DNA of 47,045 nucleotides from Kitasatospora sp. Root107 (GCF_001424875.1 NZ_LMCT01000001.1:6976-54020), one strand, 5' to 3'; shown: positions 1 through 8,209, counted from the stretch's first letter. Numbers and translations: made by a program. The notes: generated by a model not told the origin, from the letters alone.

Positions 1-597
1 TCCAAGATGCCCGGCGACTGGTGGCAGCAGCGGTCGAACCACCGCGCCTACCTGGGCTTCATGTGGGCCCACCCGGGCAAGCAACTCCTGTTCATGGGAC
101 AGGAGTTCGCCCAGGGCGCGGAGTGGGACCACGAGCAGGGCCCGCAGTGGTGGGTGCTGGGCGAGGACTGGCCGGCCGCCGCCGAGCACCGCGGCGTGCA
201 GCGCCTGGTCGCCGACCTGAACGGCCGTTACCTGGACAGCCCCGCCCTCTGGGAGCAGGACACCACCCCGGACGGCTTCCGCTGGCTGGACGGCGGCGCG
301 GCCGAGGACAACGTGCTCTCCTTCGTCCGGTTCGCCGCCGACGGCAGCCCGCTGGTGGCGGTCTGCAACTTCTCCCCCGTGGTCCGGCACTGCTACCGGG
401 TCGGCCTGCCCGCCCTGGAGACCACCGACCAGCTCTGGGAGGAGACGCTGAACACCGACGCCACCGAGTACGGCGGCAGCGGCGTCGCCAACTCCCACCC
501 CGTCAAGGCCGACGCCACACCCTGGAACGACCAGCCGCGCAGCGCCGAGCTGGTCCTCCCGCCGCTGGCCACCGTCTGGCTCCGCCCGGCGAACTGA
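1..597 (+). CDS. glgB: 1,4-alpha-glucan branching enzyme, C-terminal part (5' end outside window)
   Basis: This is the last 198 residues of a GH13 glycogen branching enzyme, which forms alpha-1,6 branches in glycogen/alpha-glucan in the cytoplasm. The frame is open from base 1 and reads SKMPGDWWQQ, which matches the KMPGD segment after the catalytic barrel. It continues with YLGFMWAHPGKQLLFMGQEF, typical of the end of the GH13 barrel, and a C-terminal beta-sandwich (SFVRFAADGSPLVAVCNFSP) ending in VWLRPAN. The catalytic Asp/Glu residues lie upstream of the window. A strong hairpin follows the stop, so this is probably the end of a transcription unit. In streptomycetes glgB usually ends a glgE-pep2-glgB maltosyltransferase operon; that context cannot be seen here. 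Confidence 0.93.
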   Translation, partial: SKMPGDWWQQRSNHRAYLGFMWAHPGKQLLFMGQEFAQGAEWDHEQGPQWWVLGEDWPAAAEHRGVQRLVADLNGRYLDSPALWEQDTTPDGFRWLDGGAAEDNVLSFVRFAADGSPLVAVCNFSPVVRHCYRVGLPALETTDQLWEETLNTDATEYGGSGVANSHPVKADATPWNDQPRSAELVLPPLATVWLRPAN

Positions 598-606
598 CCC
601 CCCGTC

Positions 607-648
607 CGTCCCCGGCGGCCGGGCCTTCCGCCCGGCCGTCCGGGGACG
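607..648 (+). terminator. glgB terminator hairpin
   Basis: Arms at 607-624 and 630-648 pair over about 18 bp (CGTCCCCGG with CCGGGGACG outside, GGCCGGGC with GCCCGGCC inside, one bulged T) around a CTTCC loop, followed by only two Ts. It begins 9 bases after the glgB stop. Confidence 0.75.
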
Positions 649-757
649 TTCGTCCCTTGCCCCCTTCGGCCGGTCGCGCATGCGGGCAGCCGTTCCCGGT
701 GCGAATGTATGGTCAATACGACCGCTGACCGAGGACGACCGAAACGGAGCTCCCACC

Positions 758-2878
758 GTGGCGCGCAGCGTGTACGTGACCGGGATCGGCCGAGGGGACG
801 GCCGGCAGGCCGTCGAACTCGGGGTCATGGAACTGCTCACCCGTCAGGTGGACCGGGTCGGTGTGTTCCGTCCGCTGGTCCACGCCCACGCCCCCGGCGA
901 GCCGGGCTCGGACCACGTGGTGGAGCTGCTCCGCAACCGCTACCGGCTGGACCTGCCGACCACCGAGCTGTACGGCCTCACCTACGAGGAGGCGGCCGCG
1001 CTCCAGGCGGCGCAGGGGCAGGACGAGCTGGTCTCCGCTCTGGTCGACCGGTTCCGCGAGCTGGAGCGCCGGTGCCAGGCGGTGCTGGTGCTCGGCACCG
1101 ACTTCGCCGACACCAACATCCCGGACGAGCTGGCCTTCAACGCCCGGCTGGCGAACGAGTTCGGCGCCTGGGTGCTGCCGGTGGTCGGCGGCCACGACGA
1201 GGATCCGCAGGCGGTGATCGCCGAGGTGCGCAACGCCCACCGGGCCTACCGCGACCTGGGCTGCTCGATACTGGCGATGATCGCCAACCGGGTCGCCCCC
1301 GGCGCCAAGCAGCAGATCCAGCGCACCCTGGCCGAGAAGCTCGCCCTCCCCGCGTACGTCCTGCCGGAGGAGCCCGCGCTGGCCGCCCCGACGGTGGCCC
1401 AGCTGGTCGAGGCGACCGGCGCCGAGCTGCTGCTCGGCGACGCGGCGGGCCTGGCCAGGGATGTCCGGGGCTTCGTGTTCGGCGGCGCGATGCTGCCGAC
1501 CTTCCTGACCGCGCTGACCGAGGGCGCCCTGGTGGTCACCCCCGGGGACCGGGCGGACCTGGTGATCGGCTCACTGGCCGCGCACGCCGCCGGTGCCCCG
1601 CCGATCGCCGGCCTGCTGCTGACGCTCGGTCAGCACCCCGGCCCGAACGTGATGGCGCTGGCCGCCCGGCTGGCCCCCGGCACCCCGGTGGCCGTCGTCC
1701 CGGAGGGCAGCTGGCTGACCGCCGCTGCGCTCACCCACCTGGAGGGCAAGCTCACCCAGGCCAGCCCCCGGAAGGCCGAGATCGCCCTCGGCCTGTTCGA
1801 ACTGCACGTCGACACCGCCGAGTTGACCAGCCGGATCGAGCTCAGCCGATCCGAGCGGGTCACCCCGATGATGTTCGAGCACGAGCTGCTGGAGCGAGCC
1901 AGGGCGGCCCGTCGGCACGTGGTGCTGCCCGAGGGCGCCGAGGAGCGGGTGCTGCGCGCCGCCGAGATTCTGCTGCGCCGCAACATCTGCGACCTCACCC
2001 TGCTCGGCGAGCCGGACGCGATCCGCCGCAAGGCCGCCGCGCTCGGCATCACGCTCCCGCAGGAGGGTGGCGACCAGGCGCAGGTCCGGCTGGTCGACCC
2101 GGCCACCAGCCCGCTGCGCCAGCAGTTCGCCGAGCTGTACGCCAAGCTGCGCGCGCACAAGGGCATGACCGTCGAGCTGGCACTCGACGTGGTCACCGAC
2201 GTCTCGTACTTCGGCACCCTGATGGTCGAGCAGGGCATCGCCGACGGCATGGTCTCCGGCGCGGTGCACTCCACCGCCGCCACCATCCGCCCCGCCTTCG
2301 AGGTGATCAAGACCGCGCCGGGTGCGGCGATCGTCTCCTCGGTCTTCTTCATGTGCCTGGCCGACAAGGTGCTGGTCTACGGCGACTGCGCGGTCAACCC
2401 CGACCCGGACGCCCAGCAGCTGGCCGACATCGCCATCCAGTCGGCCGAGACCGCCGCCCAGTTCGGCGTCGAGCCCCGGGTCGCGATGCTCTCCTACTCC
2501 ACCGGCACCTCGGGCTCGGGCGCGGACGTGGACAAGGTCCGCAAGGCCACCGAACTGGTCCGCGAGCTGCGCCCCGACCTGCTGGTGGACGGGCCGATCC
2601 AGTACGACGCGGCGGTCGACGCGCAGGTCGCGGCCACCAAGCTGCCCGGCTCCGAGGTGGCGGGCCGGGCCACCGTGCTGATCTTCCCGGACCTCAACAC
2701 CGGCAACAACACCTACAAGGCGGTGCAGCGCTCGGCCGGTGCGGTGGCCGTCGGCCCGGTGCTGCAGGGCTTGCGCAAGCCGGTCAACGACCTGTCCCGG
2801 GGGGCGCTGGTCCAGGACATCGTCACCACCGTGGCCATCACGGCCATCCAGTCGCAGAACGAAGGAACGGCCTCATGA
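758..2878 (+). CDS. pta: phosphate acetyltransferase
   Basis: Pta interconverts acetyl-CoA and acetyl phosphate, the first half of the acetate overflow/uptake route. I start at GTG 758 because GGAG lies 8 bases upstream and the protein then begins ARSVYVTGIGRGDGRQ; the open frame extends back to 680 without support. The protein is 706 residues, the long two-domain form. The N-terminal part is a CobB/DRTGG-like domain in which the P-loop is degenerate (no GK[ST]). The C-terminal catalytic PTA/PTB domain starts near residue 370 (MMFEHELLERARAARRHVVL) and contains MLSYSTGTSGSG. The stop overlaps the ackA start (ATGA), so the two are translationally coupled. A possible -10 (TATGGT, 708-713) lies about 45 bases upstream, inside a small GTAT-5-ATAC repeat. 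Confidence 0.95.
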   Translation: MARSVYVTGIGRGDGRQAVELGVMELLTRQVDRVGVFRPLVHAHAPGEPGSDHVVELLRNRYRLDLPTTELYGLTYEEAAALQAAQGQDELVSALVDRFRELERRCQAVLVLGTDFADTNIPDELAFNARLANEFGAWVLPVVGGHDEDPQAVIAEVRNAHRAYRDLGCSILAMIANRVAPGAKQQIQRTLAEKLALPAYVLPEEPALAAPTVAQLVEATGAELLLGDAAGLARDVRGFVFGGAMLPTFLTALTEGALVVTPGDRADLVIGSLAAHAAGAPPIAGLLLTLGQHPGPNVMALAARLAPGTPVAVVPEGSWLTAAALTHLEGKLTQASPRKAEIALGLFELHVDTAELTSRIELSRSERVTPMMFEHELLERARAARRHVVLPEGAEERVLRAAEILLRRNICDLTLLGEPDAIRRKAAALGITLPQEGGDQAQVRLVDPATSPLRQQFAELYAKLRAHKGMTVELALDVVTDVSYFGTLMVEQGIADGMVSGAVHSTAATIRPAFEVIKTAPGAAIVSSVFFMCLADKVLVYGDCAVNPDPDAQQLADIAIQSAETAAQFGVEPRVAMLSYSTGTSGSGADVDKVRKATELVRELRPDLLVDGPIQYDAAVDAQVAATKLPGSEVAGRATVLIFPDLNTGNNTYKAVQRSAGAVAVGPVLQGLRKPVNDLSRGALVQDIVTTVAITAIQSQNEGTAS

Positions 2879-4080
2879 CCGACGCCACCCGGGTCCTCGT
2901 GCTCAACGCCGGCTCCTCCTCGGTCAAGTACCAGCTGATCGACATGGTGGACGGCGCCCGGCTGGCCGCCGGCCTGGTCGAACGGATCGGCGAGAGCAAC
3001 GGCCGGCTCGCGCACACCCCGCGCGCCGGCGACCCGCGGGAGACCGTCCAGGTCTTCCCCGACCACGGCGCGGCGCTGAAGGCGGTGGCCGAGGAGCTGG
3101 CCGCCGACGGCCTCGGCCTGGACTCCCCCGAGCTGGCCGCGATCGGCCACCGGGTGGTGCACGGCGGCCAGCGGTTCACCGCGCCGACCCTGGTCACCGA
3201 CGAGGTGCTGACCGAGATCCGCCGGCTGATCCCGGTCGCCCCGCTGCACAACCCGGCCAACATCACCGGCATCGAGGTGGCCCGGTCGCTGCGCCCCGAC
3301 CTGCCGCAGGTGGCGGTCTTCGACACCGCCTTCCACGCCACCATGCCGGAGTACGCGGCCCGCTACGCGATCGACAAGGTGGTGGCGGACCAGCACCGGG
3401 TGCGCCGCTACGGCTTCCACGGCACCTCGCACCAGTACGTCTCGCGGGCCACCGCCCGGCTGCTCGGCAAGGACCCGGCCGAGGTGAACGTGATCGTGCT
3501 GCACCTGGGCAACGGCGGCTCGGCCTCGGCGGTGGCGGGCGGGGTCTGCGTGGACACCTCGATGGGTCTCACTCCTCTGGAGGGCCTGGTGATGGGCACT
3601 CGTTCGGGTGATGTCGACCCGGGTGTGGTCTTCCACCTGCACCGGGTGGGCGGCCTGAGCATCGACCAGATCGACGAGCTGCTGAACCGCCGCAGCGGCC
3701 TGCTCGGCCTGTGCGGCGACAACGACATGCGCGAGATCATGCGGCGGGCGGACGGCGGCGACGCCGATGCGAAGCTGGCCTTCGACACCTACATCCACCG
3801 GCTGCGCAAGTACCTCGGCGGCTACTACGCGGTGCTCGGGCGGGTGGACGCGATCGCCTTCACCGCGGGAGTCGGCGAGAACGCCGCGCCGGTCCGCGCG
3901 GCCGCCTGCGCCGGCCTCGACGAGCTGGGCATCGCGGTGGACCCGGAGCTGAACTCGGTCCGCTCCGGCGAGGCCCGGGTGATCTCCCCCGAGTACGGAC
4001 GGGTGACCGTCGCAGTGGTACCCACGGACGAGGAGCTGGAGATCGCGCAGCAGTCCTTCGCCCTGGTGCACGGAGCCTGA
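2875..4080 (+). CDS. ackA: acetate kinase
   Basis: Acetate kinase converts acetyl phosphate and ADP to acetate and ATP, completing the pathway begun by Pta. The 401-residue length is standard. Family motifs are all present: VLNAGSSSVKYQL at the N terminus, HRVVHGG, RRYGFHGTSHQYVS, HLGNGGSASAV, DTSMGLTPLEGLVMGTRSGD and FTAGVGENA. The ATG overlaps the pta stop and GAAGGAA precedes it by 7-8 bases. An island of T-ending codons occurs at about 3565-3625 (GGT, ACT, CCT, CGT, GAT), unlike the rest of the gene, at the highly conserved MGLTPLEG segment. A complex hairpin region follows the stop. Confidence 0.97.
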   Translation: MTDATRVLVLNAGSSSVKYQLIDMVDGARLAAGLVERIGESNGRLAHTPRAGDPRETVQVFPDHGAALKAVAEELAADGLGLDSPELAAIGHRVVHGGQRFTAPTLVTDEVLTEIRRLIPVAPLHNPANITGIEVARSLRPDLPQVAVFDTAFHATMPEYAARYAIDKVVADQHRVRRYGFHGTSHQYVSRATARLLGKDPAEVNVIVLHLGNGGSASAVAGGVCVDTSMGLTPLEGLVMGTRSGDVDPGVVFHLHRVGGLSIDQIDELLNRRSGLLGLCGDNDMREIMRRADGGDADAKLAFDTYIHRLRKYLGGYYAVLGRVDAIAFTAGVGENAAPVRAAACAGLDELGIAVDPELNSVRSGEARVISPEYGRVTVAVVPTDEELEIAQQSFALVHGA

Positions 4081-4117
4081 CGAGGCGTCAGCATCCCACG
4101 CCTCGGGATGCTTCGTC
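4079..4117 (+). terminator. alternative hairpins between ackA and pyk
   Basis: Two perfect stems share this segment and exclude each other. Stem 1 is GAGGCGT (4082-4088) with ACGCCTC (4098-4104). Stem 2 is AGCATCCC (4090-4097) with GGGATGCT (4105-4112), and can be extended by GACGA (4079-4083) with TCGTC (4113-4117). The arms interleave and the connecting loops are 0-1 nt, so both stems cannot form fully at once. It begins at the ackA stop codon. It may be a simple ackA terminator with a competing fold, or a switchable element; there is no T-run. Confidence 0.5.
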
Positions 4118-4164
4118 GGCGATCTCTCACCATTCGAGCGGAATGCACCCATAACACGAACGGA

Positions 4165-4170
4165 TAGACT
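4165..4170 (+). promoter_or_regulatory. -10 box of pyk, probably leaderless
   Basis: TAGACT fits TANNNT and ends 7 bases before the pyk ATG at 4178. No Shine-Dalgarno sequence lies between it and the start, so transcription probably starts at or next to the ATG. No clear -35 is visible. Confidence 0.5.
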
Positions 4171-4177
4171 GACCGAT

Positions 4178-5608
4178 ATGCGCCGAGCGAAAATTGTCTG
4201 CACCCTGGGTCCTGCCACGGACTCCTACGAACAGCTGAAGGCCATCGTCGAAGCGGGCATGAACGTCGCCCGACTGAACATGAGCCACGGCTCCCATGCG
4301 GAGCACGAGGAGCGGTACCACAAGGTCCGCCAGGTGTCCCAGGACACCGGCCGCACCATCGGCATCCTGGCCGACCTCCAGGGCCCGAAGATCCGTCTGG
4401 CGACCTTCGCCAACGGCCCGGTGACGGTCGACAACGGTGACGAGTTCACCATCACCACCGAGGATGTGCCCGGGGACCAGCACATCTGCGGTACCACCTA
4501 CAAGGGCCTGCCGGGCGACGTGAAGCCCGGCGACCCGGTTCTGATCAACGATGGGGTCATCGCCCTGGAGGTCGTCAGCGTCGACGGCCCGCGGGTGAAG
4601 ACCGTGGTGATCGAGGGCGGCGTGCTCTCGAACAACAAGGGCATCAACCTGCCCGGCGCGGCCGTGAACGTGCCCGCGCTGTCCGAGAAGGACAAGGACG
4701 ACCTGCGGTTCGCACTGGAGCTGGGCGTCGACATGGTCGCGCTCTCCTTCGTCCGGAACGCGGGCGACATCCACGACGTGCACAAGGTGATGGACGAGGT
4801 CGGCATCCGCGTCCCGGTCATCGCCAAGATCGAGAAGCCGCAGGCCGTCGAGGCGATGGAGGAGATCGTCCTCGCCTTCGACGCGATCATGGTGGCCCGT
4901 GGCGACCTCGCGGTGGAGTACCCGCTGGAGAAGGTGCCGCTGGTCCAGAAGCAGCTGATCACGCTGGCCCGCCGGAACGCCAAGCCGGTCATCGTCGCCA
5001 CCCAGATGATGGAGTCGATGATCCACGCCTCGCGGCCGACCCGCGCCGAGGTCTCGGACGTCGCCAACGCGATCCTGGACGGGGCGGACGCGATCATGCT
5101 CTCCGCCGAGTCCAGCGTCGGCAAGTACCCGATCGAGACGGTCAAGACGATGAGCCGGATCGCCGAGACGGCCGAGGAGGAGCTGCTCTCGCAGGGCCTC
5201 CAGCCGCTCAACCCGGGCCGCAAGCCGCGCACCCAGAGCGGCTCGATCGCCCGCGCCGCCTGCGAGCTGGGCGACTTCCTGAACGCCGAGGCGCTGGTCG
5301 CGTTCACCAAGTCCGGTGACACCGCCCGCCGGCTGTCCCGCTACCGCTCGCCGATCCCGGTGGTGGCCTTCACCCCGGACGTCGCGACCCGCAACCAGCT
5401 CTCGCTGAGCTGGGGCGTCGAGGCGTACGTGACCGAGCAGGTTGAGACCACCGACGCGATGGTGGCCCAGGTCGACCAGGAGCTGCTGGCGCTGCGCCGC
5501 CTGAACGAGGGCGACACCGTCATCGTGACGGCCGGCTCCCCGCCCGGCATCCCCGGCAACACCAACATGGTCCAGGTGCACCACCTGGGCACCCGCGCGG
5601 CTCTCTGA
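4178..5608 (+). CDS. pyk: pyruvate kinase
   Basis: Pyruvate kinase converts phosphoenolpyruvate and ADP to pyruvate and ATP, the last glycolytic step. The 476-residue protein has the family order: MRRAKIVCTLGPA at the N terminus, NMSHGSHAEH, ADLQGPKIRL, the B-domain, the active-site block IMVARGDLAVEYPLEKVPLV, the ATQMMESMIHASRPTRAE segment, and a C-terminal allosteric domain ending HHLGTRAAL. There is no ribosome site and a -10 box lies 7 bases ahead, suggesting leaderless translation. Its position after pta-ackA puts pyruvate formation beside acetyl-CoA overflow. S. coelicolor has two pyruvate kinases; this locus corresponds to the one beside ackA. A strong terminator follows. Confidence 0.97.
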   Translation: MRRAKIVCTLGPATDSYEQLKAIVEAGMNVARLNMSHGSHAEHEERYHKVRQVSQDTGRTIGILADLQGPKIRLATFANGPVTVDNGDEFTITTEDVPGDQHICGTTYKGLPGDVKPGDPVLINDGVIALEVVSVDGPRVKTVVIEGGVLSNNKGINLPGAAVNVPALSEKDKDDLRFALELGVDMVALSFVRNAGDIHDVHKVMDEVGIRVPVIAKIEKPQAVEAMEEIVLAFDAIMVARGDLAVEYPLEKVPLVQKQLITLARRNAKPVIVATQMMESMIHASRPTRAEVSDVANAILDGADAIMLSAESSVGKYPIETVKTMSRIAETAEEELLSQGLQPLNPGRKPRTQSGSIARAACELGDFLNAEALVAFTKSGDTARRLSRYRSPIPVVAFTPDVATRNQLSLSWGVEAYVTEQVETTDAMVAQVDQELLALRRLNEGDTVIVTAGSPPGIPGNTNMVQVHHLGTRAAL

Positions 5609-5624
5609 GCCCCGCACAGCAGTA

Positions 5625-5670
5625 ACGCCTGTGGGGCGCCCCGGAGTTCGGGGCGCCCCACAGGCGTTTT
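5625..5670. terminator. bidirectional terminator, pyk / secreted-protein operon
   Basis: A perfect 19-bp stem (5625-5643 with 5649-5667) closes a GAGTT loop and is followed by four Ts on the plus strand. It separates pyk from the convergent minus-strand operon ending at 5680, and can serve both. Confidence 0.92.
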
Positions 5671-5679
5671 CGGCTGCCT

Positions 5680-6867
5680 CTAGTAAGGCGTGGTGTCGTT
5701 GAAGAGGTGCATGCCAGGGATCTTCAGCGTGCCACCGAACTGACCGGCCTGGACGGCCTTGGCCCCGGTCAGCGTCAGGTCGAGCGGGATCGGGACGGTG
5801 CTGAGCATGTCCCAGAGCCACTTCGGCAGGGTGTCCGGGGTGAGCGTGATCTCGCCCAGGTCGATCGGGATCGGCAGGCCGAGCACCTCGGCCAGGTGGC
5901 CGGAGAGGCTCTCCACGTACATGGTGACCGGGCCCTGCCGCATGGTCGAGGTCGACCCGGGCTTGCTCTTCACGTGGAAGGTCAGGCCGGGGATCTGGAT
6001 CGTCGACATGTCGAGGTTCTCGATGTCCACGCTCGCGGTGGTGAACTTCAGCACCCGCTTGGTGCCGGTCGGGGTCTTCACGTCGTAGACGCCGTTGAAG
6101 ACCGAGCCGTGCAGCGCGAGCCGGGTGGAGCGCAGGGTCCAGTTCTGCTCCGGCACCACGTGCCCGGGGGTGCCCTTGAGGGCCTTCACCGAGCTGGTGT
6201 CGACGGCGCAGTTCGGGTCGGCCGAGGGCGAGGCGGAGGCCGAACCGGCCGCCTTGGGCTTGGCCGGGGTGGCCGAGGACTTGGTGCTGCCGCTCGGCTT
6301 CGACGTCGCGGACGCGGTGCCGGACGGGACGGCGGCCGGCGCCACGGCCCGGGGTGCCACGGTGGTCGGGCTCGGCGTCGCCGTCGGGGCCTGCGAGGTC
6401 GAACTCGGGCTCGGCGTCGGTGAGTTGCTCGGCTTCGGCGGCAGCAGGACGTCAACGATGTCGTCGATGATGCCGTTCGGCCTGACCGTCCCCCGGGAGG
6501 CACGCTCCGAGGCCGTAGCGGACGGGCTCGGCGTGCCCACCGGAGCGGTGGCACTGGCGGAGCCGGTGGGCGCCGTGGGCACGGTGCCGGCGGGGATGGA
6601 CGCCTCGGCGCCGGGCAGGCCCGGGGTGCCCGGGAGCGGGGTCAGCTCGCTCTTCGGGACCGGGATCTCCTCCAGCACCGTGTCCGGGGCACTGGCGCAG
6701 TTCTTCGGGCTCTCCGCGGAGGCCAGCGTCGGGATCGCCCCCATCAGCAGCGCGGTGGGGACCGCGGCCAGCGCGAACGCCCGGCCGCGCAGACGGGAGC
6801 CACGCCGCGGCGCGGCGTGCCGCGGGCCCGGCAGCCGGATGTCGGCCGCCTCGTCTCGGTCGGTCAC
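5680..6867 (-). CDS. secreted Pro/Ser/Thr-rich protein, last gene of the DUF6230/DUF6114 operon
   Basis: I do not recognise a named domain with certainty. The 395-residue protein starts at a GTG whose GTGA overlaps the stop of the DUF6114 gene, so translation is coupled. It has a basic N terminus, a hydrophobic segment at about residues 30-51 ending LASA (signal peptide, likely cleavage after residue 51), then a long Pro/Ser/Thr/Ala-rich linker to about residue 220. A folded C-terminal domain of about 170 residues begins near CAVDTSSVKALKGTPGHVVP and contains the repeated pattern of hydrophobic strands seen in DUF6230-type proteins (for example SVDIENLDMSTIQIPGLTFH). It is probably exported and may work at the cell surface with the two upstream products. 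The function is unknown. Confidence 0.8.
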   Translation of the reverse strand: MTDRDEAADIRLPGPRHAAPRRGSRLRGRAFALAAVPTALLMGAIPTLASAESPKNCASAPDTVLEEIPVPKSELTPLPGTPGLPGAEASIPAGTVPTAPTGSASATAPVGTPSPSATASERASRGTVRPNGIIDDIVDVLLPPKPSNSPTPSPSSTSQAPTATPSPTTVAPRAVAPAAVPSGTASATSKPSGSTKSSATPAKPKAAGSASASPSADPNCAVDTSSVKALKGTPGHVVPEQNWTLRSTRLALHGSVFNGVYDVKTPTGTKRVLKFTTASVDIENLDMSTIQIPGLTFHVKSKPGSTSTMRQGPVTMYVESLSGHLAEVLGLPIPIDLGEITLTPDTLPKWLWDMLSTVPIPLDLTLTGAKAVQAGQFGGTLKIPGMHLFNDTTPY

Positions 6868-7433
6868 CGTTGCCCCTCCGGATCGGCGGCCTGCGGCTGG
6901 GCGGGCAGCACGTGGGTGTCGGCGGCCTGGGTGTCGACGGCCTCGGCCACCTCTGCGGCGGCCGGCTCACTGCCGGCCGGCTGCTCGGCTGCGAACTCGG
7001 CGCCCTCGACAGCCTCGACCACCGGTTCGGGCTTCAGCGGGGCCCAGGAGAGCAGCAGACCGCCGCCCACCAGGCCGAGCAGGAAGCCGAGCAGGAAGCC
7101 GCCGAAGTTGGAGACCGGGATGGAGATCAGGCTGAGGATGGTGGTGGCCACCCCGCAGAACACCCGGACCAGCGGCTGGAACCACGCGGTCAGCCCGAGC
7201 GCGATCAGCAGCAGGCCGATCACCAGCGAACCCGCGCCGGCCGTGGTCGACATGGCCATCGTGAGCTGGCCGAGCTTCAGGTGGAAGTACGGGAAGTACA
7301 GGATCGGCCCGCCCGCCAGGATGGCCAGCAGCCCGCCCCAGAACGGTCGGGTGTGCCGCCAGGTGTGGAACCTCTCCCAGGGGGTCGCCTGGCCCTCCTG
7401 CTGGGGCCACGGGGGGACGGTAGCGCTGGACAC
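6864..7433 (-). CDS. DUF6114 family integral membrane protein
   Basis: A 189-residue membrane protein starting at GTG 7433, with GAGGAG seven bases upstream. About four hydrophobic segments are visible (FWGGLLAILAGGPILYF, SLVIGLLLIALGLTAWF, VFCGVATTILSLISI and FGGFLLGFLLGLVGGGLLL), followed by an acidic Ala/Glu/Pro-rich cytoplasmic or exposed tail of about 60 residues. The assignment to DUF6114 is from memory of the conserved three-gene streptomycete cluster. It lies between a DUF6230 gene and a secreted protein gene, overlapping the latter by four bases. A 13-bp hairpin separates it from DUF6230. The function is unknown; it could anchor or export its neighbours. Confidence 0.85.
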   Translation of the reverse strand: MSSATVPPWPQQEGQATPWERFHTWRHTRPFWGGLLAILAGGPILYFPYFHLKLGQLTMAMSTTAGAGSLVIGLLLIALGLTAWFQPLVRVFCGVATTILSLISIPVSNFGGFLLGFLLGLVGGGLLLSWAPLKPEPVVEAVEGAEFAAEQPAGSEPAAAEVAEAVDTQAADTHVLPAQPQAADPEGQR

Positions 7434-7480
7434 GAGGCAGCTCCTCGGTGGTACTCGCAGGCGGGAAAGTCGGAGAGGGT

Positions 7481-7510
7481 ACGGCCGGGGCGGTTGTCCG
7501 CCCCGGCCGT
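7481..7510 (-). terminator. intra-operon hairpin between DUF6230 and DUF6114
   Basis: ACGGCCGGGGCGG (7481-7493) pairs perfectly with 7498-7510 around a TTGT loop. It lies 36 bases after the DUF6230 stop and 48 bases before the DUF6114 start. No T-run follows on the minus strand, so it is more likely a partial attenuator or mRNA 3'-end stabiliser than a full terminator. Confidence 0.6.
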
Positions 7511-7546
7511 GACGATCGGTCAGTCAGGTCGTCCGGGGACGGACCG

Positions 7547-8209
7547 TCAGCCGGCCTCGGGCATGTAGCACTCGATGCCCGCGCCCGAGCCCTTCTTGAT
7601 GTTGAGCTTCAGGCCGTTCAGCTTGAAGCTGCCCGCCGTGGTGGCCCACGCGGTCTGCTTGACGTCGGTCAGGATGGCCGTGTCGGCGGCCTGGGCGAAG
7701 CCCCGGGCACCGGTGGGCAGCTTGCCCTGCTTGCGGACCAGGTCGACCGCGTCGCCGTCCTTGTGCCCGAGGGTGGAGGCGTCCTGGCCGATGTTGATGT
7801 TCTTGAACTCGGCGTCAGCCTTGAGCTCGGACACGTCCAGGATCAGGTTCTTGGCGGTGACCGGCTTGGCCGGGTCGCCACCGGCGTTCAGCACCAGGGT
7901 CCAGTCGCCGAGCGGACCGAGGTTGGTCTTCACCGACTGGCACATGTTGTTGATCGTGGCCTCGTCGAAGGTCGAGATCGCGATCGGGTGCGGCGTGCCG
8001 TTGACCTCGAAGTCGACCCCGCCGAACTGGGCGAAGTTGGTGCCCTCCAGGCGCGAGGTGGTGACCTTGAAGTCCTGGCCCGAGACGCTGAACGAGGCGG
8101 CCAGCGCGTTGCTCGCGAGGCTCACGCCGATGGCCGCGGTGGCGGCGATGCCGGGGACCATCACGAGCGCGAAGCGCTTCCAGCGGGTCTTGCCGAAAGT
8201 CTGGGACAT
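7547..8209 (-). CDS. DUF6230 family secreted protein
   Basis: The 220-residue protein starts at ATG 8209, chosen because AAGGAGGA precedes it; the open frame runs further upstream without support. It has a basic N terminus (MSQTFGKTRWKRFALVMVPG), a hydrophobic signal segment at about residues 12-38 ending ALAAS, and a beta-rich exported domain (FSVSGQDFKVTTSRLEGTNF). It corresponds to the family often labelled cholesterol esterase in older streptomycete annotation. I see no esterase GxSxG motif, so that name is not supported. It is the first gene of a three-gene operon with DUF6114 and a Pro/Ser/Thr-rich secreted protein. A nested inverted repeat lies about 280 bases upstream. Confidence 0.85.
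   Translation of the reverse strand: MSQTFGKTRWKRFALVMVPGIAATAAIGVSLASNALAASFSVSGQDFKVTTSRLEGTNFAQFGGVDFEVNGTPHPIAISTFDEATINNMCQSVKTNLGPLGDWTLVLNAGGDPAKPVTAKNLILDVSELKADAEFKNINIGQDASTLGHKDGDAVDLVRKQGKLPTGARGFAQAADTAILTDVKQTAWATTAGSFKLNGLKLNIKKGSGAGIECYMPEAG

Noticed and set aside
709..2874. Long plus-strand frame upstream of and in frame with ackA
   Set aside because: It overlaps pta in another frame and is Arg/Gly/Ala-rich without motifs; only the part from 2875 is acetate kinase.
4082..4112. H-type pseudoknot from the interleaved ackA-pyk arms
   Set aside because: The connecting loops are 0-1 nt, too short to span the stems, so alternative hairpins are more likely than a true pseudoknot.
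2713..4218. A 501-residue minus-strand frame opposite ackA
   Set aside because: GC-rich shadow of ackA; the composition (His/Arg/Val/Gly) and lack of motifs are not those of a real protein.
4127..5821. A 564-residue minus-strand frame opposite pyk
   Set aside because: Shadow of pyk; it also crosses the strong bidirectional terminator at 5625-5670.
7547..8209. Cholesterol esterase, a label used for relatives
   Set aside because: No GxSxG elbow or hydrolase triad is visible.
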